Positions 1-8,203 are shown, counted from the stretch's first letter. The stretch: DNA of 51,057 nt from Phytohabitans sp036906915 (GCF_036906915.1 NZ_JBAKHX010000061.1:1-51057), one strand, 5' to 3'. Numbers and translations: made by a program. The notes: generated from the sequence alone by a model not told the origin.

Positions 1-62
1 CCCGAAGTCCCGGCTCCGCCGGGACGCTGCCGCACACGTGGCTGGGCCGAGTTTCGTCTCAG

Positions 63-105
63 GGCAAACGCACGTGGAAATGAGATCCAACCACGTGCGT
101 TTGCC
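63..105. repeat. 15-bp perfect inverted repeat (hairpin) at left edge
   Basis: Arms 63-77 and 91-105 are exact reverse complements separated by 13 nt. Each arm contains CACGTG, and a third CACGTG lies at 35-40. A smaller perfect 7-bp hairpin sits at 7-25. There is no T-tract, so this may be a factor-assisted terminator of a gene off the left edge, or a protein-binding site. No gene is recognisable in 1-277. Confidence 0.6.
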
Positions 106-149
106 TTGATCGGCGGCAAGAGGGCGCGGCGCGCGGGCGCCGGGGCGCG

Positions 150-243
150 CGGGCGACCGGGGGGCGGCGACGGCCGGGGGCGCGGGCCCGGGGGCGGCCG
201 CGCGGGGTGGGGTGTGGAGGAGTGGGTGGGGTGGTGGGGTGTG
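150..243 (+). other. G-rich tract upstream of pncA
   Basis: The plus strand carries many runs of three to five G, especially at 206-241 (GGGG/GTGGGG blocks), with strong G-over-C skew. A Gly/Arg-rich reading frame crosses it but looks like a composition artefact. The tract could fold as G-quadruplexes in the leader or promoter of the nicotinamidase gene. That is inference from composition only. Confidence 0.4.
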
Positions 244-277
244 TTAGAACGGGCTAAGGAGCGAGTGGGAGGTATCG

Positions 278-835
278 GTGGGGCGGGCGCTGATCATTGT
301 GGATGTGCAGAACGACTTTTGTGAGGGGGGTTCCCTCGCTGTCGAGGGCGGGGGCGGCGTGGCAGCGGGGATCTCCGCCGCGCTCGCCGCGGGCTCCTGG
401 GATCACGTGGTCGCCACGAAGGACTACCACGTCGACCCGGGCTCGCACTTCGGCAACCCGCCGGACTTCGTCGACTCGTGGCCGGCGCACTGCGTCGTGG
501 GTACGCCAGGGGCGGATTTCCATCCCGCGCTGGCCACCGACCAGATCGAGGCGGTGTTTCACAAGGGCGAGCACGCGCCCGCGTACTCGGGATTCGAAGG
601 CCATGACCGCGACGGCGCCGGCCTTGCCGACTGGCTGCGTGCCCGCGACGTCACCGAGGTCGACGTGGTGGGTATCGCCACCGACTACTGTGTGAAGGCG
701 ACGGCGCTGGACGCGGCGCGGGAGGGGTTCGCCACCACGGTGTTGCTCGACCTCACCGCTGGCGTGACCCCCGCGACGGCCGAGGCTGCCCGCGGCGAGT
801 TGCGAGCGGCGGGGGTGAGCCTTCAAGGGGCGTAG
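278..835 (+). CDS. pncA: Nicotinamidase / isochorismatase-family hydrolase
   Basis: This cytoplasmic enzyme of NAD salvage hydrolyses nicotinamide to nicotinate and ammonia. The 185-residue length is normal for PncA. The catalytic triad is visible as D9 (in IVDVQNDF), K96 (in FHKGEH) and C138 (in GIATDYCVKA). The metal-binding set D49, H51 and H57 lies in KDYHVDPGSH. The GTG start at 278 is chosen because a GGGAGG Shine-Dalgarno lies about 6 nt upstream (267-272) and the protein begins directly at the first beta strand. It stands alone on the plus strand and converges on ctaD across a perfect hairpin. Another isochorismatase-fold amidase is possible, but the full triad plus metal site makes nicotinamidase the best call. 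Confidence 0.9.
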   Translation: MGRALIIVDVQNDFCEGGSLAVEGGGGVAAGISAALAAGSWDHVVATKDYHVDPGSHFGNPPDFVDSWPAHCVVGTPGADFHPALATDQIEAVFHKGEHAPAYSGFEGHDRDGAGLADWLRARDVTEVDVVGIATDYCVKATALDAAREGFATTVLLDLTAGVTPATAEAARGELRAAGVSLQGA

Positions 836-890
836 GGCCTGTGGGCGCTGGACCTCGCGATAGCGCTTGGGTCAGAACCCTTGATTCGAC

Positions 891-925
891 AGAAGGAGCG
901 CGGGCCCACGGCCCGCGCTCCTTCT
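891..925. terminator. Bidirectional hairpin terminator between pncA and ctaD
   Basis: A perfect 16-bp GC-rich stem (891-906 with 910-925) has a 3-nt loop (CAC). It lies between two convergent genes, 56 nt after the pncA stop and 13 nt before the ctaD stop. It lacks a long T-tract, as many actinobacterial terminators do. Confidence 0.8.
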
Positions 926-937
926 GAAATGGATCGT

Positions 938-2692
938 CTAGCGGTCGATCTCGGTGGAGGTGTCTTCCTCGTAGGAGGCGCCTCCGCGAGACTCGCTGGT
1001 GAGCGGCTTGGCGCCACCCTCCGGCGGGCCGGCGAGCGACTGGCCGGCGGCGAGGTGCGGGTACTTCACGTCGAACGCCGGGCGCTCCGAACGGATGCGC
1101 GGCATCCTGTCGAAGTTACGCAGCGGCGGCGGGCAGCTCGTGGCCCACTCGAGCGAGTTGCCGTGGCCCCACGGATCGTCGACGTCGACCACCTGGCCGG
1201 CCTTGTACGACTTCCACACGTTGAAGAGGAACGGCAGCGTCGAGGCGCCGAGCACGAACGACCCGATCGTGGAGATCGTGTTGAGCGTGGTGAAGCCATC
1301 GCCGGGCAGGTAGTCGGCGTACCGGCGCGGGAAGCCCTCGTTGCCCAGCCAGTGCTGCACCAGGAACGTGGTGTGGAAGCCAAGGAACGTGAGCCAGAAG
1401 TGCACCTTGCCGAGCCGGTCGTCGAGCATGCGACCGGTCATCTTCGGGAACCAGAAGTAGATGCCCGCGAAGACCGCGAAGACGATCGTGCCGAAGAGCA
1501 CGTAGTGGAAGTGGGCGACCACGAAGTACGAGTCGGAGACGTGGAAGTCGAGCGGCGGGCTGGCCAGCAGCACGCCGGACAGGCCACCGAAGAGGAACGT
1601 CACCAGGAAGCCGATGGAGAAGAGCATCGGCGTCTCGAACGTGATCTGGCCGCGCCACATCGTGCCGATCCAGTTGAAGAACTTCATGCCGGTCGGCACG
1701 GCGATGAGGAAGCTCAGGAAGCTGAAGAACGGCAGCAGCACCTGGCCGGTGGCGAACATGTGGTGCGCCCACACGCTCATCGACAGGGCCGCGATCGCGA
1801 TCGTGGCGCCGACCAGGCCCTTGTATCCGAAGATCGGCTTGCGGCTGAAGACCGGGATGACCTCGCTGATGATGCCGAAGAACGGCAGCGCGACGATGTA
1901 CACCTCGGGGTGGCCGAAGAACCAGAAGAGGTGCTGCCAGAGCAGGGGCCCGCCGGTGGCCGGGTCGTAGACGTGGGCGCCGAGGATGCGGTCGGCGGCC
2001 AGCGCGAAGAGCGCGGCGGCCAGCAGCGGGAAGACCAGGATCACCAGGAGGCTGGTGACCAGGATGTTCCACGTGAAGATCGGCATCCGGAACATGGTCA
2101 TGCCCGGCGCGCGGAGCGTCAGGATCGTGGTGATCATGTTGACACCACCGAGGATGGTGCCCAGACCGGAGATGGCCAGGCCGACGATCCACATGTTGGC
2201 GCCGACGCCCGGCGAGTGCACCACGTCGCTCAGCGGCGAGTAGGCGAACCAGCCGAAGTCGGCCGCGCCGTTCGGCGTCAGGAAGCCGCCCATGGCGAGG
2301 GTGCCACCGAAGGCGTACAGCCAGTACGCGAAGGAGTTGAGCCGCGGGAACGACACGTCTGGCGCGCCGATCTGCAGCGGCACGATGTAGTTCGCGAATG
2401 CGAACACGATCGGCGTCGCGAAGAACAGCAGCATGATCGTGCCGTGCATCGTGAATAGCTGGTTGTACTGCTCCGGGGAGAGGAACTGGAGGCCCGGACG
2501 AGCCAGCTCAGCGCGCATGATCAGCGCCATCAGGCCGCCGACCATGAAGAACACGAACGATGTGACCAGGTACATGAGCCCGATCTGCTTCGCGTCCGTG
2601 GTCCGAAGCAGGCGCGCGATGGCGGAGCCCTTGACCGGCTCGTGGACCGGCCATGGCCGCGTCACGATCGGCTTCGGTGCGACGGTGGTCAC
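938..2692 (-). CDS. ctaD: Cytochrome c oxidase subunit I (aa3-type)
   Basis: This is the catalytic heme-copper subunit of the terminal oxidase, embedded in the cytoplasmic membrane. It reduces oxygen and pumps protons. The 584-residue protein has about 12 hydrophobic helices. Hallmarks are an early heme a ligand in MHGTIMLLFFATP, the CuB/cross-linked Tyr segment FFGHPEVYIVALP, the HH pair in VWAHHMFATGQ and the late heme ligands in AHFHYVLFG. The GTG at 2692 is chosen because a CGGAGG ribosome site lies just upstream and the open frame beyond it is only antisense to the next gene. No ctaC, ctaE or ctaF gene is adjacent, so it is an orphan subunit I gene. A TATTCT box upstream, near 2730, could be its -10. 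Confidence 0.95.
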   Translation of the reverse strand: MTTVAPKPIVTRPWPVHEPVKGSAIARLLRTTDAKQIGLMYLVTSFVFFMVGGLMALIMRAELARPGLQFLSPEQYNQLFTMHGTIMLLFFATPIVFAFANYIVPLQIGAPDVSFPRLNSFAYWLYAFGGTLAMGGFLTPNGAADFGWFAYSPLSDVVHSPGVGANMWIVGLAISGLGTILGGVNMITTILTLRAPGMTMFRMPIFTWNILVTSLLVILVFPLLAAALFALAADRILGAHVYDPATGGPLLWQHLFWFFGHPEVYIVALPFFGIISEVIPVFSRKPIFGYKGLVGATIAIAALSMSVWAHHMFATGQVLLPFFSFLSFLIAVPTGMKFFNWIGTMWRGQITFETPMLFSIGFLVTFLFGGLSGVLLASPPLDFHVSDSYFVVAHFHYVLFGTIVFAVFAGIYFWFPKMTGRMLDDRLGKVHFWLTFLGFHTTFLVQHWLGNEGFPRRYADYLPGDGFTTLNTISTIGSFVLGASTLPFLFNVWKSYKAGQVVDVDDPWGHGNSLEWATSCPPPLRNFDRMPRIRSERPAFDVKYPHLAAGQSLAGPPEGGAKPLTSESRGGASYEEDTSTEIDR

Positions 2693-2775
2693 GCGTGGCC
2701 TCCGAGGTGCTCGCTCTTGATCTGGTCTGCTTCGACGCAGAATAGTCCTCCCCACCGACCCACCCACTACGGGGG

Positions 2776-3882
2776 TTAGTAGGGCTCGACCAGGCTCCGG
2801 TAGTGGTCGGCGAAGATCCGGGCGCCGCGCCGGCGGAGCAGGGGATCGCGCAGCGCGGGGGCCACGTCGCGCAGCTTGTCGCGGTCGCGGGTGCGGGCGA
2901 GCACCCATTCGGTACGCGGGCGCCGCCGCTGCTCGTACGCGCGGAGCGCCTCGGCCACGCTCCCGGCTTTGCGCAGCTCGGCCGCGAACACCACGGCGTC
3001 TTCGAAGGCCATGGCCCCACCCTGCGCGAGCGTCGGGGAGGTGGCGTGGGCGGCGTCGCCGACGAGCACGACGGGCGGCCGCGACCACGAGCTGATCTCC
3101 ACCTCGTCGGTGACCGCGACCTGGACCCGCTCGACGGCCTCGAGCACGGCGGGCACTGGGCCGCCGAGGCTCCCGAAGACCTCGCGGAGCCGGGCCAACG
3201 GGTCGGCGGGTGCCCCCGTGCCGGGCTCCTCCGCCTGGCAGAAGAGCCGGCCGGAACCCATCGGCATGATCGTGAACAGGGAGCGCTTGCCCAGTACGGC
3301 CGTCCAGCCGGCGAGCTTCGGGCCGCCGGTGACCACGCTGCGGTACATGATCTGACCGACCGGGCGAGCGCCCGCGCCGAGCGCGGCGAGCGTGCGTATC
3401 AGTGAACGCCGGCCGTCGGCGCCGACCACCAGGTCGTACTCGGCGCTGGATCCGTCACCGAACTCGACCTTGGCCGAACCGTCGACGATCTCCAGCCCTT
3501 TCACCTCGGTCTCGTGGCGCACCTCGCCGCCGGCTCCGCTGAGCATGACCTGGTGCAGGTCGGCTCTGGGCAGCACGCGGCACTCGCCGACGCCCTGCCA
3601 CAGGTCGGTGAGGTCGACCTCGCACAGCGGCCGGCCGCGCGCGTCGAGGAATCGCTGCCGGTCGACCACCTCGCCGCACGGCCGGAGCGGCGCCTCCAGG
3701 TCGAGCTCGCGCAGCGCCCGGGCGGCATTACCGGGCAGGTAGATGCCGGCGCCGGCCACAGTGGACGCGGGCAGCTTGTCGATAACCTCTGGACGGAAGC
3801 CCGCCAGCCGCAGCGCACGGGCCACCGACAGGCCGGCAATGCCTGCGCCGACGACCAGAATCCGCAGGGTGGTACGGAGCAT
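2776..3882 (-). CDS. FAD-dependent monooxygenase (PHBH/UbiH-like)
   Basis: This is a 368-residue group A flavoprotein hydroxylase; the substrate is not identifiable. The FAD-binding GAGIAGLS motif sits near residue 13, the central DG motif is in VVGADGRRS, and the GD motif is in VVLVGDAAHATSP, followed by the GGAMAFEDA helix. No transmembrane or lipoyl segment is present. The ATG start has a GGAGG site within the palindrome CCTCCGGAGG (3892-3901). It is transcribed away from kdgK on the same strand after a 127-bp gap, so co-transcription is possible but not shown. It ends 83 bp before the ctaD start. Confidence 0.85.
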   Translation of the reverse strand: MLRTTLRILVVGAGIAGLSVARALRLAGFRPEVIDKLPASTVAGAGIYLPGNAARALRELDLEAPLRPCGEVVDRQRFLDARGRPLCEVDLTDLWQGVGECRVLPRADLHQVMLSGAGGEVRHETEVKGLEIVDGSAKVEFGDGSSAEYDLVVGADGRRSLIRTLAALGAGARPVGQIMYRSVVTGGPKLAGWTAVLGKRSLFTIMPMGSGRLFCQAEEPGTGAPADPLARLREVFGSLGGPVPAVLEAVERVQVAVTDEVEISSWSRPPVVLVGDAAHATSPTLAQGGAMAFEDAVVFAAELRKAGSVAEALRAYEQRRRPRTEWVLARTRDRDKLRDVAPALRDPLLRRRGARIFADHYRSLVEPY

Positions 3883-4009
3883 GGCGTAGGGCCTCCGGAG
3901 GTTTCGAACCCCCGCTCAGGGGTGAGGGCAACACGCGTCGAAGCCACGAGACTACTCGGAGCGACCGGCCAAGGGTAGGCCCCAATCGCGTCTAACAGTA
4001 GCCTTATGG

Positions 4010-5107
4010 TCACCGTTGTACGCGTGCGCCAGCTCCCTTGACGAGCGCCTCGACCTCTTTGAGGTTCGCCATGGACGTGTCGCCGGGCGTCGTCATCGCG
4101 AGCGCGCCGTGCGCAGCGCCGTATTCAACCGCTTTCGCCAGATCTCCAAACGTCAGCAGCCCGTAGACGAGGCCGGACGCGAAGCTGTCGCCGCCGCCGA
4201 CTCGGTCCAGAATCTCCAGATTTGGCCGATGAGTCGCTTCGGCGAAGACGCCATCGGCCCACGCGATCGCGCCCCAGTCGTTGACGGTGGCGCTGCGCAC
4301 GGTTCGCAGCGTCGTGGCAACCACCTTGAAGTTCGAATACTCCTTCGTGACTTCCTCAATCATCCGGCGGAAGTTGGCAACTTCCAGTTCGGACAGTGAC
4401 TCGTCGGTGTCGGGCACCTCGAAGCCCAGCGAGGCCGTGAAGTCCTCCTCGTTGCCGATCATCACGTCGACGTACCGGGCGAGCCGCCGGTTGACCTCCT
4501 GCGCTCGCTCCTTGCCTCCGATCGCCTTCCACAGGCTGGGCCGGTAGTTCAGGTCGTACGAGATGAGCGTGCCGTGCCGGCGCGCCGCGACCATGGCGGC
4601 CTCGATGACGTCGGGCGTGGTCTCGGACAGCGCGGCGTAGATGCCGCCCGTGTGCAGCCAACGGGCGCCGAGCGTGCCGAAAAGGTGGTCCCAGTCGACG
4701 TCGTCGGGGCGGAGCTGGCTCGCGGCGGTGTGGCCGCGGTCGGACGTGCCGACGGCGCCACGCACGCCGAAGCCGCGCTCGGTGAAGTTGAGCCCGTTGC
4801 GCACGGTGCGCCCGATGCCGTCGTATCCGACCCACTTCACAAAGGACGTGTCGACGCCGCCCTGGAGGATCAGGTCTTCGAGCAGCCGTCCGACCTCGTT
4901 GTCCGCGAACGCGGTCACGACGGCGGTGCGCAGGCCGAAGCAGCGCCGCAGCCCACGGGCCACGTTGTACTCGCCGCCGCCTTCCCAGGCCCGGAAGTTG
5001 CGCGCGGTGCGCACGCGCCCCTCGCCCGGGTCGAGCCGGAGCATGACCTCGCCGAGCGACACCAGGTCGTACCGGCAGTCGCCGGCCGGGCGGATCGCGA
5101 GCGTCAT
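4010..5107 (-). CDS. kdgK: 2-keto-3-deoxygluconate kinase (PfkB family)
   Basis: This PfkB/ribokinase-family sugar kinase of 365 residues is likely to phosphorylate 2-keto-3-deoxygluconate to KDPG. N-terminal features are SLGEVMLRLDPGEG and the glycine pair EGGGEYNVA. The C-terminal catalytic signature is RVGGGDSFASGLVYG, with the catalytic Asp. NYRPSLW is typical of KDG kinases. The start at 5107 forms an ATGA overlap with the eda stop, so the two are translationally coupled. Substrate assignment rests mainly on coupling to KDPG aldolase, because PfkB members are hard to separate by motif alone. Regulation is probably by the divergent IclR protein. Confidence 0.85.
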   Translation of the reverse strand: MTLAIRPAGDCRYDLVSLGEVMLRLDPGEGRVRTARNFRAWEGGGEYNVARGLRRCFGLRTAVVTAFADNEVGRLLEDLILQGGVDTSFVKWVGYDGIGRTVRNGLNFTERGFGVRGAVGTSDRGHTAASQLRPDDVDWDHLFGTLGARWLHTGGIYAALSETTPDVIEAAMVAARRHGTLISYDLNYRPSLWKAIGGKERAQEVNRRLARYVDVMIGNEEDFTASLGFEVPDTDESLSELEVANFRRMIEEVTKEYSNFKVVATTLRTVRSATVNDWGAIAWADGVFAEATHRPNLEILDRVGGGDSFASGLVYGLLTFGDLAKAVEYGAAHGALAMTTPGDTSMANLKEVEALVKGAGARVQR

Positions 5108-5751
5108 AGCTCCCCCTTGGTCAGTGCGACAGCGGAAGCCGTCAGGCGGGTGACCTCGTCCCACTTGCCGGCGGCGAGCAGGTCGGGCGCCACCATCCAG
5201 GTGCCGCCGACCGCGAAGACCACGGGCAGCGCGAGGTAGTCGGGCAGGTTGGCAGTGTTGACGCCACCGGTCGGGATGAACCGCACGTTCCGGAACGGTG
5301 CCGCCAGCGCCTTGATCATCTTGGCGCCGCCAACCTGCTCCGCGGGGAAGAACTTGACGATTTCCAGGCCGGCGTCGAGCGCCATCTGGATCTCGGTAGC
5401 GGTAGCCGCGCCGGGATAGACCGGTATGCCCAGCTCCTGGCAGTAGTTCACCACGCGCGGGCTGAACCCGGGGCTCACCACGAACTTCGCACCCGCCGCG
5501 ACAGCCGCGTCGACCTGGGCCGGGGTGAGAACCGTGCCCGCCCCAACGAGGAGCTCGGGGTTTTCCGCCATGATCCGGATAGCCTCGGCGGCGGCGTCGG
5601 TCCGGAAGGTCACCTCAACGCTGCGTAGCCCACCGGCGGTAAGGGCAGCTGCGAGCGGCTCCGCGTCGGCCGCGCTCTGCAGCACCACCACCGGCAGCAG
5701 GCGGTTCTGTCCGATCGCTTGTTCAGTATCGTGAACGCTGGTCACGTACAT
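5104..5751 (-). CDS. eda: KDPG aldolase (2-dehydro-3-deoxyphosphogluconate aldolase)
   Basis: This class I aldolase of the Entner-Doudoroff and uronate routes splits KDPG to pyruvate and glyceraldehyde-3-phosphate. The catalytic Glu is in SVEVTFRT, the Schiff-base Lys in LEIVKFFPAEQ, and the phosphate site in FIPTGGV. Three starts are possible: ATG 5769, ATG 5757 and ATG 5751, plus GTG 5745. ATG 5751 is preferred because TACATT (5763-5758) lies exactly 6 nt upstream, the geometry of a leaderless actinobacterial mRNA, and no Shine-Dalgarno is seen. The 215-residue product matches the family. It overlaps kdgK by ATGA and is divergent from the IclR gene, whose start is only 16 bp away. Confidence 0.9.
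   Translation of the reverse strand: MYVTSVHDTEQAIGQNRLLPVVVLQSAADAEPLAAALTAGGLRSVEVTFRTDAAAEAIRIMAENPELLVGAGTVLTPAQVDAAVAAGAKFVVSPGFSPRVVNYCQELGIPVYPGAATATEIQMALDAGLEIVKFFPAEQVGGAKMIKALAAPFRNVRFIPTGGVNTANLPDYLALPVVFAVGGTWMVAPDLLAAGKWDEVTRLTASAVALTKGEL
5721..5736. promoter_or_regulatory. Candidate IclR operator, copy 2 (GTTCA-N6-TGAAC)
   Basis: Perfect 5-bp arms 5721-5725 and 5732-5736 are separated by 6 nt, the same architecture as the stronger palindrome 19 bp away. It lies just inside the eda coding start, where a repressor would act as a roadblock. Confidence 0.5.
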
Positions 5752-5756
5752 GACCA
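5739..5756. promoter_or_regulatory. Candidate IclR operator, copy 1 (TGGTCA-N6-TGACCA)
   Basis: This 18-bp near-perfect palindrome has 6-bp arms that match exactly, and its centre is broken by one mismatched pair. It covers the eda start codon and reaches the iclR -10 box. The neighbouring IclR protein is the natural ligand. Confidence 0.65.
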
Positions 5757-5763
5757 TAATGTA
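5755..5763. promoter_or_regulatory. Back-to-back leaderless promoters for iclR-type gene and eda
   Basis: On the plus strand CATAAT (5755-5760) is 7 nt before the IclR ATG at 5768. On the minus strand TACATT (5763-5758) is 6 nt before the eda ATG at 5751. The two -10 boxes share bases, so the transcripts would be mutually exclusive. No convincing -35 is seen for either. Confidence 0.5.
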
Positions 5764-5767
5764 AGCC

Positions 5768-6520
5768 ATGACCGCCGTCCAACCCCCCGTGAAGTCGGCC
5801 GACCGGACCCTGGAGGTGCTCGAAGCCCTCGCCGCGTCGCGCGAACGCCGCTCGCTGGTCGAGCTCTCCCGCGCCCTCGATATCCCCAAGAGCAGCCTGC
5901 ACGGCATCCTGCGGACGATGGCCCGCCGCCGCTGGGTCGAGACCGATCCCACCGGGACCCGCTTCGGGCTCGGCGTACGCGCACTCGAGGTCGGAGCCGC
6001 GTACCTCGACGCGGACGACGCGGTCGGCCTGGTGTCGTCGGTGCTCGACGACCTGTCGCGGCAGTTCGGCGAGGCGGTGCACCTGGGCCGGCTCGACGGC
6101 CCCAACGTGGTCTACCTGGCCAAGCGGGAGTCGGCGCACCGGCTGCGGCTCTACAGCGCGATAGGGCGCCGTCTGCCCGCACACGCGACTGCTCTCGGCA
6201 AGGCGCTCCTGGCGCACCGGCCGGACGCCGTGGCGGGCCTAGAACTCCATCGCTTGACCGCGAACACGATCACCGACCCGGACGCCCTCGAAGCCGAACT
6301 CGAAAAGTCGAAGGAACGCGGCTACGCCGTCGACCGCGAGGAGAACACCGAAGGCATCGTGTGCTTCGCGATGGCGGTGCCGCTGACCGACCCACCCACC
6401 GACGCGATCAGCGTGTCCGTCCCCGTGCCCCGGGTGGCGCCGGACAGCGAGGAGCGCATCACCGGCGCCCTCGGCCGCGCGATGACCCAAATTCGCGCCG
6501 CGCGCAGCATGTTTTCATAG
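5768..6520 (+). CDS. IclR-family transcriptional regulator (KdgR-like)
   Basis: This 250-residue regulator has an N-terminal winged helix (about residues 10-70, with SLVELSRALDIPKSSLHGIL as the HTH) and a C-terminal IclR effector domain (about 75-250). The effector domain includes HATALGKALLAH and a Cys/Ala ligand pocket (GIVCFAMAVPL). It is divergent from eda-kdgK, so it probably represses that pair and is released by KDG or KDPG, as KdgR-type IclR proteins are known to do. The effector here is inference. It lacks a Shine-Dalgarno and has a -10-like box 7 nt upstream, so the mRNA is probably leaderless. The next gene downstream is a secreted endoglucanase with its own operator. Confidence 0.85.
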   Translation: MTAVQPPVKSADRTLEVLEALAASRERRSLVELSRALDIPKSSLHGILRTMARRRWVETDPTGTRFGLGVRALEVGAAYLDADDAVGLVSSVLDDLSRQFGEAVHLGRLDGPNVVYLAKRESAHRLRLYSAIGRRLPAHATALGKALLAHRPDAVAGLELHRLTANTITDPDALEAELEKSKERGYAVDREENTEGIVCFAMAVPLTDPPTDAISVSVPVPRVAPDSEERITGALGRAMTQIRAARSMFS

Positions 6521-6542
6521 GCGTGAATATGTCTTAATCTCA

Positions 6543-6556
6543 TGGGAGCGCTCCCG
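6543..6556. promoter_or_regulatory. CebR/CelR box upstream of endoglucanase
   Basis: TGGGAGCGCTCCCG matches the known actinobacterial cellulose-regulator operator TGGGAGCGCTCCCA at 13 of 14 positions, including the complete GGGAGCGCTCCC palindrome. It lies 30 bp before the start of a cellulase gene, so cellobiose-responsive LacI-family control is very likely. The regulator gene is not in this window. Confidence 0.85.
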
Positions 6557-6585
6557 TCCTCCCACCAATGTCACTAGGAGCACCC

Positions 6586-7716
6586 ATGAGACGCTCGATC
6601 CGCGCGCTCGTGGCGGCCGGCCTGTTCCTCACGGGCTCAGTCGCCGTCGTCGTGGCCGCCGGCCCGGCACAGGCCGACGTCCGCATCTGTGAGCAGTTCG
6701 GCTCCACCACGATCCAGGGCCGCTATGTGGTCCAGAACAACCGCTGGGGTTCCAGCGCCGAGCAGTGCATCAATGTCACCGACAACGGCTTCTCGATCGT
6801 GAGCCAGCAGGGCAGCGCCGCCACCAACGGCGCTCCGCTGTCTTACCCGTCGGTCTTCCTGGGCTGCCACTACACGAACTGCTCGCCGGGCACCAACCTG
6901 CCGCTGCAGGTCAGCCAGATCAGCAGCGCCACCAGCAGCATCAACTACGCGTACACAGGCGGCACCTACAACGCCTCGTATGACATCTGGCTCGACCCGA
7001 CGCCCCGGCGCGACGGCGTCAACCAGGTAGAAATCATGATCTGGTTCAACCGCCAGGGCCCGATCCAGCCGATTGGCTCCGTCGTCGGCAACGCCACGGT
7101 CGGTGGTCGGACATGGGAGGTCTGGCGCGGCAGCAACGGCTCCAACAACGTGATCTCATACGTGGCGCCGTCCGCGATCAGCAGTTGGAGCTTCAGCGTC
7201 CTGGACTTCATCAACGACACGCGCAACCGCGGCATGATCACCAACTCCTGGTACCTGACCAGCATCCAGGCGGGCTTCGAGCCCTGGAACGGCGGCGTCG
7301 GCCTCGGGGTCAACTCGTTCTCCGCCGCGGTCAACCAGGGCACCCCGCCCACCACCCCGAACACCAGCCCGCCCGTCACCACGCCGCCGCCGGGCGGCTC
7401 GGGCGCCTGCCGGGTCGCATACACCGCCAACTCGTGGAACAACGGCTTCACCGGCAGCGTCACGGTCACCAACACCGGCTCCGGCACGATCAACGGCTGG
7501 ACGCTCGGCTTCACCCTCCCCAGTGGACAGCAGATCACCAACGCCTGGAACGCGACCGTCTCGCAGAGCGGCTCGTCGGTGACGGCCCGCAACGCGTCCT
7601 ACAACGGCACGCTCGCGCCCGGCGCGAACACGTCGTTCGGCTTCCAGGGCACGCACGGCGGCACCAACCAGGCCCCGACAGGCTGGACCTTGAACGGCGC
7701 CGCCTGCACCACCTGA
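6586..7716 (+). CDS. Secreted GH12 endoglucanase with C-terminal CBM2
   Basis: This endo-beta-1,4-glucanase is predicted to be exported and to act on cellulose or mixed-linkage glucan. Residues 1-31 form a signal peptide (RRSIRALVAAGLFLTG core, AQA cleavage site). The GH12 catalytic domain (about 32-255) has the nucleophile Glu in NQVEIMIWFN and the acid/base Glu region in TSIQAGFEPWNGG. A Pro/Thr-rich linker (TPPTTPNTSPPVTTPPP) follows. A family 2 cellulose-binding module occupies about 280-376, with paired Cys (GACRVAYT, GAACTT) and surface Trp residues (SWNNGF, NGWTLGF, AWNA). ATG 6586 is chosen over 6568 because AGGAG sits 5 nt upstream and the signal peptide starts there. Confidence 0.92.
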   Translation: MRRSIRALVAAGLFLTGSVAVVVAAGPAQADVRICEQFGSTTIQGRYVVQNNRWGSSAEQCINVTDNGFSIVSQQGSAATNGAPLSYPSVFLGCHYTNCSPGTNLPLQVSQISSATSSINYAYTGGTYNASYDIWLDPTPRRDGVNQVEIMIWFNRQGPIQPIGSVVGNATVGGRTWEVWRGSNGSNNVISYVAPSAISSWSFSVLDFINDTRNRGMITNSWYLTSIQAGFEPWNGGVGLGVNSFSAAVNQGTPPTTPNTSPPVTTPPPGGSGACRVAYTANSWNNGFTGSVTVTNTGSGTINGWTLGFTLPSGQQITNAWNATVSQSGSSVTARNASYNGTLAPGANTSFGFQGTHGGTNQAPTGWTLNGAACTT

Positions 7717-7740
7717 ACAGCATGATCACGAGATAGGGAG

Positions 7741-7769
7741 CACGGAGGCTGGGTAACCCAGCCTCCGTG
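7741..7769. terminator. Rho-independent-type hairpin after endoglucanase
   Basis: A perfect 13-bp stem (7741-7753 with 7757-7769) has loop TAA, 24 nt after the endoglucanase stop. The following TCTCCT is only weakly T-rich. Confidence 0.8.
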
Positions 7770-7779
7770 TCTCCTACTG

Positions 7780-8199
7780 GCTCGACGACGCCCTCGGCGC
7801 GGCCGGCCGCATCGGCGAGACGCGTTCCTCGCGGTCGGTGGTTTCCAGCCCAGATTGCACGTGTACGGGGAGGAGGCGCTCCTCGCGATGGACCTGGCGA
7901 CCGCCGGCTGGGGTCTGGCGTACGTGCCCTCGCTGACGGTGCGGCACCTGCCCGTGCCGGACGGGCGTGATCCGGGTGGGCGACGCCAACTGGAGACCCA
8001 CAACGCGCTGCTCACCACGTGGCTGCGCCGACCAATCGGGCGCGCGGTGCGGGCGGCATCCCGGGCGCTCTCCACACGGGACGGCCGGACGGGGCTGCGG
8101 TACGCGCTGGCGGACCTGCCATGGGCGCTCCGCCACCGCCGGCCCGTACCCCCAACGGTGGAAGCCGCGCTGCGGGTTTTGGAAACCTCCGCACAATAG
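7780..8199 (+). pseudogene. Glycosyltransferase family 2 remnant (C-terminal part)
   Basis: In one frame the segment reads DAFLAVGGFQPRLHVYGEE and then LAMDLATAGWGLAYVPS, typical of the acceptor half of GT2 enzymes (GGF...EE...DLALRL-like region). A family C-terminal helix block follows up to the stop at 8199. The N-terminal GT-A fold with the DxD motif is absent: upstream the frame runs without a start into the endoglucanase terminator. This is best read as a 5'-truncated gene left after a rearrangement. TTG at 7855 would be the only plausible start for a residual product of 114 residues. Confidence 0.6.
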
Positions 8200-8203
8200 G
8201 GGT

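Noticed and set aside
106..324. 72-codon Gly/Arg-rich frame before pncA
   Set aside because: It arises from the G-rich tract, overlaps the pncA start and has no ribosome site.
881..2458. 525-codon open frame on the plus strand, antisense to ctaD
   Set aside because: Arg/Glu/His-rich composition without any domain. It is a shadow of the ctaD codon bias; ctaD has all oxidase motifs on the other strand.
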